A stretch of DNA of 50,632 nucleotides from Chloroflexota bacterium. Lineage in GTDB: Bacteria; Chloroflexota; Dehalococcoidia; Lucifugimonadales; UBA3495. Under the pieces are notes generated by a model, which was given only the letters and a program-made list of their open reading frames with translations, searched no databases and had not been told where the DNA came from. Where the stretch lies: positions 1 through 50,632 of the forward strand of contig JACZUF010000021.1 in NCBI GenBank assembly GCA_022573285.1. The letters run 5' to 3'. A program made the translations under genes and the position numbers. Positions 43,490 to 50,632 of the stretch are shown piece after piece; within the stretch, counting starts at the first letter, position 1; every line of letters begins with the position of its first letter.

Positions 43490-44182
43490 TTAATGTTGTT
43501 GGGCTTTCCGTCCGAACATCCCGGCTATTTGATCGATCAGATTGGTCTTAACGAGGTCGGGAGATAGGAATTTTAACAAGATAATGTGGCTGTTCCCATG
43601 CGGGCCAACACGAATCTCGGTGTCGAGGGCGGGTTTGAATTCGACGTCGTTAAAGATTTCCTCATAGTATTGCCAGTTCCCTTTGCCGTAGCAGAAGACG
43701 AAGGGTGGCTTGAACGCCGATATTTCCGCGCTCAGCCAGCGAATGCGACCTGGTCGAATCTTCGCGATGTAATCGGCCTTGGTAGGAAAGAGCATCGGGT
43801 ACGGCCAGTCTATTAATTTTGGGCACGGCAAAGGCATAAGTTCTGTGAGGAAAGATTCCCCGTCTTTCCGTCCCAACCTTGTAGCTTGATAATCTTGGGC
43901 CCTAACCTTATCTTGCCATCCGGACGTGCCCCGCATCGCCATTATCAGCATTGACATTATTCGCCATGCCGAAACGTACCTTGTCATGTCAAATCCTAGT
44001 TTCTTGTCTACCGAATGCAGGTCCTCGACAGAATCAAAAGTTCTGGCCCGCACTCGTAACTGTTCAATCGATCCGCCACCCTCCTCCATCCCAAGAAACC
44101 AGTAATCCGCGGATTTATTCCCATATCCTTCGAAGTGGAGCACGCACTCAAGCTCTTCCTTCGAGAAACCGTGAACTTCCAT
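43490..44182 (-). CDS. Uracil-DNA-glycosylase-like-fold protein (tentative)
   Basis: 230 residues, not firmly recognised. YWFLGMEEGGG (27-37) could be the water-activating GxxPG-type loop of UDGs, FLTELMPLPCP (111-121) is in the place of motif 2, PPFVFCYGKG (159-168) resembles the strand ending in G, and LLKFLSP follows HGNSHI (195-207). Base composition is lower in GC than its neighbours (about 47% in a hand-counted line), hinting at transfer. It is alone on the minus strand, divergent from trmD. Function could be DNA repair, phage defence or something else. Confidence 0.45.
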   Translation of the reverse strand: MEVHGFSKEELECVLHFEGYGNKSADYWFLGMEEGGGSIEQLRVRARTFDSVEDLHSVDKKLGFDMTRYVSAWRIMSMLIMAMRGTSGWQDKVRAQDYQATRLGRKDGESFLTELMPLPCPKLIDWPYPMLFPTKADYIAKIRPGRIRWLSAEISAFKPPFVFCYGKGNWQYYEEIFNDVEFKPALDTEIRVGPHGNSHIILLKFLSPDLVKTNLIDQIAGMFGRKAQQH

Positions 44183-44223
44183 AAGTTACCTGCACCGATT
44201 CATCCCGGGTCGCGAATTGTTGA

Positions 44224-44254
44224 TGGCATTATAAATGGGATGCTGTGGCATTAT
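44224..44254. repeat. Direct repeat TGGCATTAT, 22 bp apart
   Basis: TGGCATTAT occurs at 44224-44232 and 44246-44254, 22 bp apart (two helical turns), between the divergent UDG-like gene and trmD. It could be a tandem operator. Chance is possible. Confidence 0.35.
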
Positions 44255-44321
44255 TCCCTAAGAACACACCGCGATTAGAAATCGAATCAGGGCATCGCCA
44301 ACTTTCTAGTATCATTGACCG

Positions 44322-45083
44322 ATGCGCTTTCACGTCCTGACATTGTTCCCGGACGCCTTCCGGGACCCCCTTGATTACAGCATGTTAGCCCAGGCCTTGA
44401 ATCGGGGCCTGGTGTCCATCGATGTCACCGACATCCGAGACTACTCCCACGACCCTCACCACACGGCGGACGACTACCAGTTCGGCGGCGGTCACGGCAT
44501 GGTCCTGAAGCCCGAGCCGGTGTTCGAAGCCACCGAAGCTGCCCTGTCGGGGTACAGCGATTCCAAGAGGAAAGCCATCCCCATCATTCTTTTCACGCCC
44601 CAAGGGGAGCTGCTGACCCAGCGGGTGGTCGAGGAGTTGGCCCAGGCGCCCGCTCTGGCCATGATCTGCGCCCATTACGCGGGCATCGACAACCGGGTGC
44701 CCGAATTCCTGGCCACCCGTGAGATAAGCCTGGGCGATTTCGTCCTGACCGGCGGGGAACTCCCGGCGATGGCCCTGATCGACGCCGTGTCCCGGTTGGT
44801 GCCGGGGGTGATCGGATCGCCGGAGAACGTGGCCGAGGACTCCATCTCATCGGGACTGCTGCAGCACCCCCTGTACACCCGCCCGGCCGATTTTCGCGGC
44901 ATGGAGACGCCGGAGGTTCTGCTCTCCGGCCACCACGCCAATATCGAGAAATGGCGGAGGGAGCAATCGCTGCGCCGCACCCTGGAGCGCCGCCCCGACC
45001 TGCTGATGAGCGCCGACCTCAGCGCCGACGACCTGCGATACCTGGAATCCCTGGGCTACGTACAGCCACATAAGCTGGATTAG
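44322..45083 (+). CDS. trmD: tRNA (guanine-N1)-methyltransferase
   Basis: 253 residues, full length. FGGGHGM (54-60), the knot region ISLGDFVLTGGE (135-146) and D154 (catalytic aspartate region) are all in place. TrmD methylates G37 of tRNAs that read codons beginning with C, preventing +1 frameshift. The typical neighbours rpsP, rimM and rplS are absent here. It is followed by a thioesterase after 14 bases. Confidence 0.96.
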   Translation: MRFHVLTLFPDAFRDPLDYSMLAQALNRGLVSIDVTDIRDYSHDPHHTADDYQFGGGHGMVLKPEPVFEATEAALSGYSDSKRKAIPIILFTPQGELLTQRVVEELAQAPALAMICAHYAGIDNRVPEFLATREISLGDFVLTGGELPAMALIDAVSRLVPGVIGSPENVAEDSISSGLLQHPLYTRPADFRGMETPEVLLSGHHANIEKWRREQSLRRTLERRPDLLMSADLSADDLRYLESLGYVQPHKLD

Positions 45084-45097
45084 ACCTAAAAAAGGCA

Positions 45098-45589
45098 ATG
45101 TCCAAAGCCGATTTCAAGAACAAGACACCGGTCCGCGTCCGTTGGATGGAGTGCGACGCCCAAGAGATCGTCTATAACGGCGCCTACCTGGGTTATCTGG
45201 AGATCGGGCAGGCGGAGTACTACCGCAACCTGGGCTTCGCCATCTATATCCTCCCCAAGAGCGGCTACTTCGATCTCGCCGTGGTGAAGACCACCTTGGA
45301 GTTCAAGGCGCCCGCCAGGGTGGACGAGATCATCGAGCTTTACGTCCGGATATCCAACATCGGCAACACCAGTCTGACCCTGAATCTGGAAATCTATCCC
45401 GAAGGCGGCGACCGCCTGCTTACTTCCATAGAAGCCGTCTACGTGGGCTACGACGCCGCGACCGAGTCCAGCAAAAGGGTTCCCGACGACATCCGCCGGC
45501 TCGTGACCCATTTCGAGGAAACCGGACAAGTGCTGCCCCTGGACCAGTTCCCCGAATTGGCCAAGGCGACCAATTACGGCCAGGAGTAG
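45098..45589 (+). CDS. Acyl-CoA thioesterase (4HBT/YbgC hotdog family)
   Basis: 163 residues. The family motif VRWMECDAQEIVYNGAYLGYLE carries D20, the usual catalytic aspartate; later KTTLEFKAPARVDE and LEIYPEG follow the hotdog fold. It hydrolyses acyl-CoA thioesters. It lies 14 bases after trmD and may share its transcript. The C-terminus (about 135-163) is longer than in the smallest family members. Confidence 0.86.
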   Translation: MSKADFKNKTPVRVRWMECDAQEIVYNGAYLGYLEIGQAEYYRNLGFAIYILPKSGYFDLAVVKTTLEFKAPARVDEIIELYVRISNIGNTSLTLNLEIYPEGGDRLLTSIEAVYVGYDAATESSKRVPDDIRRLVTHFEETGQVLPLDQFPELAKATNYGQE

Positions 45590-45653
45590 AGATTTTAACG
45601 CGTTGACGATATCCGTAACCCTGGCTAGACTGGAAGACACCCCACAAGCGGAC

Positions 45654-45684
45654 GGCTGACCGCTGACCGCTGAGAGCTGACCGC
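45654..45684. repeat. GCTGACC tandem repeat before the PHP gene
   Basis: GCTGACC is repeated about three to four times (GCTGACCGCTGACCGCTGAG, then AGCTGACCGC), ending six bases before the PHP start codon. Similar short GCTGA runs are at 50492-50510. It looks like part of a dispersed repeat family and leaves no room for a Shine-Dalgarno site. Confidence 0.6.
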
Positions 45685-45689
45685 ATTTT

Positions 45690-46385
45690 ATGGCCCGACT
45701 ATTCGACCTCCATATCCATACGACCAAGGGCAGCAGCGATAGCAGCCTGACCCCCGAAGACCTGATCCTGGAAGCGGACCGCCTGGGTCTGCGCGGCCTC
45801 TGCCTCACCGAGCACGCCGGCCCCTGGGACCGGCACGAGTTCAAGCGGTTCGCCAGCCTCCACAACGTGGTGCTGATACGCGCCATGGAGGTGGAGACCG
45901 ACCTCGGCCATATGCTGGCCTTCGGTCTGGACCGCTATCAGGCGGGTTTCAACAAGGCCGCGAAACTTCGCAAGGCGGCCACGGCAGCCGGCGGGTTCGT
46001 CGTCACCGCCCATCCCTTCAGGGGCGTCCTCGGCGGCGGTGGCCGCAGCCGCGCGCTCATCTACCAGTCCATCCCCGACCCCCTGCCGAAATCGCCGGAG
46101 CAGGCCCTGGAACACCCGGTGTTCAAGCTGGCCGACGCGGTGGAGGTGGCCAACGGCGGCACCATCGACCGGGAGAACGATTTCGCCATGGCGGTGGCCG
46201 GACTGCTGAAGATGCCGGTAACCGGGGGCAGCGACGCCCATTCGGTCCACGGGCTGGGCAAGTTCCTAACCGAGTTCCACGACGAAGTCAAAGACGAAGC
46301 CGAATTCCTGAAGGCCCTTCATTCGAAACAATTCCATCCAGTAACCGGACTCCGGACCGGGAACTTGAAGCCCTACACAATTTAG
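45690..46385 (+). CDS. PHP-domain metal-dependent phosphoesterase
   Basis: 231 residues. The PHP metal residues are present: H8 and H10 (DLHIHT), E41-H42 (TEHAG), E67 (AMEVET), H108 (TAHPF), and D182/H184 (GSDAHS). Such enzymes are phosphoesterases, for example of histidinol-phosphate or nucleotide type; the free PHP proteins of this size have broad or unknown substrates. No ribosome-binding site is obvious because a short repeat abuts the start. Confidence 0.86.
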   Translation: MARLFDLHIHTTKGSSDSSLTPEDLILEADRLGLRGLCLTEHAGPWDRHEFKRFASLHNVVLIRAMEVETDLGHMLAFGLDRYQAGFNKAAKLRKAATAAGGFVVTAHPFRGVLGGGGRSRALIYQSIPDPLPKSPEQALEHPVFKLADAVEVANGGTIDRENDFAMAVAGLLKMPVTGGSDAHSVHGLGKFLTEFHDEVKDEAEFLKALHSKQFHPVTGLRTGNLKPYTI

Positions 46386-46420
46386 AGACTGCTTCAAAAT
46401 CCGAGTATGCAACTCAAACG

Positions 46421-46447
46421 GTCCTTCGACAAGTTCAAGATAGGCGG
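46421..46447. repeat. Short dispersed repeat, second copy
   Basis: The sequence begins GTCCTTCGACAAGTTCAAGA and is the inverted relative of the element at 30160-30184 in the nuo operon. It is of the VLSLSKD type often found in GC-rich bacteria. Confidence 0.5.
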
Positions 46448-46488
46448 ATATGGCAAGGTACCCACCCTCGCAGAATCACTTCAGCCCC

Positions 46489-46580
46489 TGTCATTCTGAG
46501 GCGTCAGCCGAAGAATCCCGTTGCCGCTGAAGCAACACTGACCAGGAACAAAGAGACCCTTCGCTCCACTCAGGGTGACA
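46489..46580. repeat. PERSEG-type palindromic repeat, copy 3
   Basis: A 92-base element from TGTCATTCTGAG to TCAGGGTGACA, nearly identical in reverse complement to copy 2. The two ends are complementary, so it can fold into a hairpin. Confidence 0.85.
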
Positions 46581-46680
46581 GGTGTAGAGGAGTTCGGTCA
46601 GTTTGCAGGTCCCGCAACTACTACACCCGCTACTGGTGAGCCCGTCGAACCACCTCTTGCGATGGCATCCCGTAGAATTA

Positions 46681-46713
46681 CCCCAATCACAGCTTAAAGC
46701 TGTAACTTTGGGG
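46681..46713. repeat. Bipartite hairpin before dinG
   Basis: CCCCAA pairs with TTGGGG, and inside ACAGCT pairs with AGCTGT around a TAA loop. 33 bases long. It has no U-run and may be part of another dispersed repeat. Confidence 0.45.
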
Positions 46714-46800
46714 TCGAACCGGCGTCTCGGCCCGTGCTAAACTGCCCAGGCACGGCAATGGGTTATGGCAATCATCGTGTGAGGTTGTGACGGGAGTCAA

Positions 46801-49632
46801 ATGGTCCTTTTCGATACAGACATCTCCCCCTTTGAGCAGGTCAACGTCGCCCTGGACCTGGAGACCACCGGCTTGGACTCCTCCCGCCACGCCATTCTAG
46901 AGATCGGCGCCGTCCGGTTTCGCGGCGACGAGGTCATCGAGACCTACCAGACCCTGGTCAACCCCGGCGTGCAGATCCCCGAGTTCATCCAGCGATTGAC
47001 CCACATCACGCCCCAACAGGTGAAGCGCGCACCGTTCTTCTCGTCGGTCGCCTCCGAGATCGAGGACTTTCTCGGGGCCGACCCGATCATCGGCCACAAC
47101 ATCTCCTTCGATCTCGGCTTCTTGGCCGACAACGGCGTCAAGCTCAACAACCCCTCCTACGACACCTGGGACCTGGCCTCGGTCTTCATGCCCCGGTCCC
47201 GGCAGTACTCCCTGAAGTACTTGACTGCCCACTTCGGAGTCGAGCACAAGGACGCCCACCGGGCCCTGGCCGACGCCATGGCCACCAAGGACGTGTACAT
47301 CAAGCTGCTGCGCCTGGCCGCCGAGCAGGACTCCGGGTTGCTGAGCTATCTATCCAATCTGGCCGCCCGCAGCCGGTGGTCCATCAGCGGGGTCCTAGCC
47401 GGTCTTCAGGGCATCAGCAGCCAAGCCTCTTCGATGGCGCCAAGCGGGGTGGGGCTTACCGGCCTCGATCTGGAGCAACTGGCCATCCGGCTGGGCTCCC
47501 CGGAGAAACGCCGCGCCGACCCGTCGCTCGGCGACCTGAGCGAGGACAAGATCGCCGGGTTGTTGTCCCAGGACGGCCCCTTCGCCAAGGTGTTTTCCGG
47601 GTTTGAGCACCGGGCCGAGCAGGAAGAGATGCTGGCCGGCGTCACCAAAGCCATGTACCACAACCAGCACTTAGTCGTGGAAGGCGGCACCGGGGTGGGC
47701 AAGTCCATGGCCTACCTGCTGCCCGCGGCGCTCTTCGCCATATCCAAGGGACAGCGGGTGGTGATCTCGACCAACACCATCAACCTGCAAGAGCAGTTGA
47801 TGAACAAGGACATCCCGGCGCTAACCGAGGTGTTGGAGCAGTCGGGGCTGGTCCAGAAAGGCGTCCTAAAGGCCGCGTTGCTCAAGGGCCGGGCCAACTA
47901 CCTCTGCCTCAGACGCTGGAACCATCTGGCCCGAAGCGATTCGCCAACGGTTGACGACGCCAGGCTCTTGTCCAAGACCTCGGTCTGGATGCAAAGCACC
48001 CTGAGCGGCGACCGGGCGGAGATAAATCTAGCGGGGCGGGACGCCGGCTCATGGAACCACATCTCGGCCGGCGAAAAGGGGTTCTGCCCCGGCCTGCGGG
48101 ACGGGACGCCCTGCTTCCTCAGGGCCGCCAGAGAGCGGGCGGAGCAGGCCCATATAATCGTGGTGAACCATGCCTTGCTGCTGTCCGACCTGGCCCGGGG
48201 CGGCGGCCTCATCCCCGATTACCAACACCTGGTCATCGACGAGGCCCACAACCTGGAAGACGAGGCCACCCGGCAATTGGGCTTCAGCGTGTCGCAGGAC
48301 AAACTGGACGAGGTCTGGGAACCCCAGGCCCGGTTGACCACCCAACTGCGGCAGGCCATGGCGGCCGAAGGCCTGGCCTCGGCGGTTCGGCAGGAAGCCG
48401 AGAACGCCGTGACCGGCGTGGAGGGGGAGGCCGCCAAGATCCGGCAGACTTGGGCCCGGCTCTGGGCGGAGGTCGAGCGTTTCCAGGCCAATCAGAAGTC
48501 CGGTTCCCCGGACAACGGCCCCCAACTGTTGATCACGCCTCAGATACGGAGCACCAAGGGTTGGGCCGACCTGCATCTGGCCTGGGAGAACCTGGACGTG
48601 GGACTGCAGCAGGCCGCTCAGAACGTGGGCCGGCTGCACCGCTTTCTGGAATCGACCCAACTGCCCGCCGCCGGCGACCAACCGGCCCTGCTCATGGAAA
48701 CCGCCAGTTTGATGGACGATGTGGAATCCCTGCGGGGACAGTTCGACTCCATCTTGGGCAACCCGCTGGACGACGACATCCACTGGATCGGCAATGACCA
48801 GATGCGGGGCAACGCCACCGTCTCCCTTAACTCGGCGCCCCTGGACATCAGCGGCGCCCTGTCCGCCAATCTGTTCCAGCATAAGGACAGCGTGGTCCTG
48901 ACCAGCGCCACCCTCAGCACCGAGGGCAGTTTTGAATACTTCAAGAGCCGGGTCGGGGTGGGCAGCGACTGCCAGGAACTGCTGGTGGGCTCTCCCTTCG
49001 ACTATCAAAAAGCGGCGCTGCTCCTGATCCCCGAGGACATGCCGCCGCCCAACTCCGACCGATACATCGATGCAATGGTCAAGGTTTTGACCGACCTGGG
49101 CACGGCGATGAAGGGGCGGACCATGGCATTATTCACGTCCTACGCGTCGCTACGGGCGGTGGCCCAACGGCTCCGCGCCCCGCTCATGGGCGAGGGCATC
49201 CAGGTGCTGGCGCAGAGCGTGGACGGCTCAGCCCAGCAGTTGATGACCCGGTTCGCCGAGGAACCCGAGAGCGTCCTGTTGGGAACCAGCAGCTTCTGGG
49301 AAGGGGTGGACCTGCCGTCTGGGATGCTGAAAGCCCTGGTGCTGACCCGGCTGCCCTTCCAGGTGCCCACCGACCCGATCGTAAAGGCCCGCTCTGATCA
49401 GTACCAAGACCCCTTCAACGAGTATTCCATCCCCCAGGCCGTGCTCCGGTTCCGCCAGGGCTTCGGCCGCCTGATCCGCAACAAAGAAGACAAGGGGGCC
49501 ATCGTGATCATGGACAACCGCATCACGGGGCGCTCCTACGGCAAGTCCTTCTTGCGGTCGATCCCCCCGTGCACCCTTAAACCCAGCAACCTGGCCAACA
49601 TCGGCTCGCTTGCCGCACAGTGGATCGCCTAG
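46801..49632 (+). CDS. dinG: DinG-family helicase with N-terminal exonuclease domain
   Basis: 943 residues. The N-terminal DEDDh exonuclease (about 12-185) has DLETTGLD with D19 and E21 and HKDAHRALADA. Then come Walker A GGTGVGKS (about 296-303), DEAH at 480-483 (IDEAHN), and QGFGRLIRNKEDKG near the end. Three cysteines (C369, C429, C438) lie where DinG/XPD carry an Fe-S cluster; a fourth is not visible, so the cluster may be incomplete. It is a 5-3 type SF2 helicase for repair and replication restart. An OGG1-type glycosylase follows 20 bases later. Confidence 0.92.
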   Translation: MVLFDTDISPFEQVNVALDLETTGLDSSRHAILEIGAVRFRGDEVIETYQTLVNPGVQIPEFIQRLTHITPQQVKRAPFFSSVASEIEDFLGADPIIGHNISFDLGFLADNGVKLNNPSYDTWDLASVFMPRSRQYSLKYLTAHFGVEHKDAHRALADAMATKDVYIKLLRLAAEQDSGLLSYLSNLAARSRWSISGVLAGLQGISSQASSMAPSGVGLTGLDLEQLAIRLGSPEKRRADPSLGDLSEDKIAGLLSQDGPFAKVFSGFEHRAEQEEMLAGVTKAMYHNQHLVVEGGTGVGKSMAYLLPAALFAISKGQRVVISTNTINLQEQLMNKDIPALTEVLEQSGLVQKGVLKAALLKGRANYLCLRRWNHLARSDSPTVDDARLLSKTSVWMQSTLSGDRAEINLAGRDAGSWNHISAGEKGFCPGLRDGTPCFLRAARERAEQAHIIVVNHALLLSDLARGGGLIPDYQHLVIDEAHNLEDEATRQLGFSVSQDKLDEVWEPQARLTTQLRQAMAAEGLASAVRQEAENAVTGVEGEAAKIRQTWARLWAEVERFQANQKSGSPDNGPQLLITPQIRSTKGWADLHLAWENLDVGLQQAAQNVGRLHRFLESTQLPAAGDQPALLMETASLMDDVESLRGQFDSILGNPLDDDIHWIGNDQMRGNATVSLNSAPLDISGALSANLFQHKDSVVLTSATLSTEGSFEYFKSRVGVGSDCQELLVGSPFDYQKAALLLIPEDMPPPNSDRYIDAMVKVLTDLGTAMKGRTMALFTSYASLRAVAQRLRAPLMGEGIQVLAQSVDGSAQQLMTRFAEEPESVLLGTSSFWEGVDLPSGMLKALVLTRLPFQVPTDPIVKARSDQYQDPFNEYSIPQAVLRFRQGFGRLIRNKEDKGAIVIMDNRITGRSYGKSFLRSIPPCTLKPSNLANIGSLAAQWIA

Positions 49633-49652
49633 ACAGTCCTTTAGGAGATACC

Positions 49653-50507
49653 GTGGAGCTGACGATTGACCAGCCCTTCGATCTGGAGTCCACCCTGGAA
49701 AGCGGTCAGGCCCACCGGTGGAAAAAGGTGGACGGTTGGTATTCGGGAGTGGTCCGCGGGGAATTCATCCAGATACGTCAGAAGGGCCAGGTGGTGGAGT
49801 TTTGCTCTGGTCCTTCACCCGAGGCAACGGCAGCGGTCATGCTGCGCGATTACTTCCGGCTGGACGACGACATCCACGCCATCTACTCGGACATCGGCCG
49901 GGACAGCCGGGTGGCGGCGATGGTCAGCAAGTATCCCGGCCTGCGGCTGTTGCGCACCGAGCCCTGGGAATGTTTGGTGGCCTTCATCTGCTCCGCCAAC
50001 AACAATATCGCCCGCATCCATCAGCTAATGGAGCGCATGTCGGACGAGTTTGGTAATCCTATCCTATTGAATGGCCAGACCCGTCACACCTTCCCAAGTC
50101 CCGCCGACTTGGCGGAGGCCGGCGAAGCAGAACTGCGGCGGTTGGGACTGGGTTTCCGGGCGCCCTACGTGGACCAGGCGGCCAGAGCTGTATTGGCTGG
50201 GAAGTTGGACCTGCCGGCCCTGGTGCGGGCGCCCTACCCGGAGGCGAAAGCGGCGTTGATGGAGATCAAGGGCATCGGCTCAAAGATCGCCGATTGTATC
50301 GCCGTGTTCTCCTTGGATAAGCTGGAGGCGTTCCCCATCGACGTGTGGATACGCCGGGCCTTGAGTGAGTGGTATTTCCCCGGCCAAAAGACCCCGCCCG
50401 ACCGGGTGCTGCTGGAATGGGCCCAAGAGCACTTCGGCCGCTACGGCGGCTACGCCCAGCAGTACCTGTTCCACGGCCAAAGGCTTCAAAAAAAAGCTGA
50501 TCGCTGA
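49653..50507 (+). CDS. ogg: OGG1-type 8-oxoguanine DNA glycosylase
   Basis: 284 residues from the chosen GTG. The helix-hairpin-helix MEIKGIGSKIADC contains the catalytic K211 of bifunctional glycosylase/lyases, and FPIDVWI carries D230. The N-terminal FDLESTLESGQAHRW segment matches OGG1 and prefers the oxidised guanine pocket. It removes 8-oxoguanine and cleaves the strand. The frame opens at 49620 overlapping dinG, but AGGAG lies seven bases before the GTG at 49653, so that start is preferred. The gene follows dinG in the same direction. Confidence 0.9.
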   Translation: MELTIDQPFDLESTLESGQAHRWKKVDGWYSGVVRGEFIQIRQKGQVVEFCSGPSPEATAAVMLRDYFRLDDDIHAIYSDIGRDSRVAAMVSKYPGLRLLRTEPWECLVAFICSANNNIARIHQLMERMSDEFGNPILLNGQTRHTFPSPADLAEAGEAELRRLGLGFRAPYVDQAARAVLAGKLDLPALVRAPYPEAKAALMEIKGIGSKIADCIAVFSLDKLEAFPIDVWIRRALSEWYFPGQKTPPDRVLLEWAQEHFGRYGGYAQQYLFHGQRLQKKADR

Positions 50508-50561
50508 CCATGAGAGGTCCAGAGGAGCCTGGTTCCCAACCTCCAGAGTTGGTTGATGACC

Positions 50562-50592
50562 GTAGGGGCGGGTTTTAAACCCGTCCTTCCAC
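50562..50592. repeat. GC-rich inverted repeat, copy 2
   Basis: GTAGGGGCGGGTTTTAAACC followed by a less perfect right arm (CGTCCTTCCAC). Related to the copy at 35-63. It lies 55 bases after the glycosylase gene. Confidence 0.55.
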
Positions 50593-50632
50593 ACCGCCAC
50601 CAATTCTTAAGAACCAAAACCACGCAGCGATG

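Larger units (their letters stand above)
46386..46800. other. 415-base repeat-rich intergenic region
   Basis: No gene is supported. It holds a short dispersed repeat (46421-46447), PERSEG-type copy 3 (46489-46580), and a hairpin (46681-46713). The dinG start follows with a GGGAG ribosome-binding site. Confidence 0.6.

Noticed and set aside
45086..45886. 266-codon minus-strand frame opposite the thioesterase and PHP genes
   Set aside because: Spans two good plus-strand genes and the GCTGACC repeat; composition typical of a shadow.
48049..49008. 319-codon minus-strand frame opposite dinG
   Set aside because: Shadow of the helicase gene; low-information sequence with no recognisable domain.

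Overview
The window looks like a chromosomal segment of a GC-rich, probably uncultivated bacterium. I would place it in the Chloroflexota, most likely Dehalococcoidia/SAR202-like. This rests on gene content rather than on a marker gene: a giant GT39-DUF2298 membrane protein, an 11-subunit complex I locus without nuoEFG, many amidohydrolases and alpha/beta hydrolases, an orphan cobI, and dispersed PERSEG-type palindromic repeats. No rRNA, tRNA or CRISPR array was seen.

Layout. 1-5 kb, minus strand: a UbiA-like membrane protein, a UbiE/MenG methyltransferase, a dihydropyrimidinase and two alpha/beta hydrolases. 5-6.7 kb, plus strand: a zinc-type dehydrogenase and a small ParE/RelE toxin-antitoxin pair. 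6.7-13.5 kb, minus strand: cobI, a TM0106-type RecB/RNase H nuclease, a low-GC OLD-family ATPase/TOPRIM nuclease, and leuS. 13.9-18.8 kb, plus strand: a potassium-uptake cluster (TrkH, TrkA, a universal stress protein, two more TrkA-like proteins) followed by pheA. 18.8-19.2 kb: a gene-poor stretch with a long hairpin and an inverted-repeat element. 19.2-27 kb, minus strand: the 1489-residue GT39-DUF2298 protein, gap, eno and a SLOG-fold protein. 27-38.6 kb, minus strand: the nuo operon, in transcription order A, B, C, two HicB-like genes, D, H, I, a small cysteine-rich protein, J, K, L, M, N, behind a good sigma70-type promoter. 38.7-42.1 kb, minus strand: a CinA-like/nucleotidyltransferase fusion, a flavin reductase-like protein and a TolB-like lipoprotein. 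42.1-50.6 kb, mostly plus strand: an amidohydrolase, a UDG-like protein (minus), trmD, a thioesterase, a PHP phosphoesterase, an exonuclease-DinG helicase and an OGG1-type glycosylase.

How the genes work together. Complex I, the quinone methyltransferase and perhaps the UbiA-like protein serve the respiratory chain. The hydantoinase, amidohydrolase, hydrolases and dehydrogenase suggest breakdown of N-containing and oxygenated organic compounds. The TrkH/RCK/Usp cluster would control potassium uptake by nucleotide state. DinG and the 8-oxoguanine glycosylase form a repair pair at the right end.

Most notable points: the two HicB-like genes and the HPxxCxCxxC protein inside the nuo operon, the OLD nuclease next to a TM0106 nuclease as a possible defence pair, the CinA/adenylyltransferase fusion, and several repeat families.
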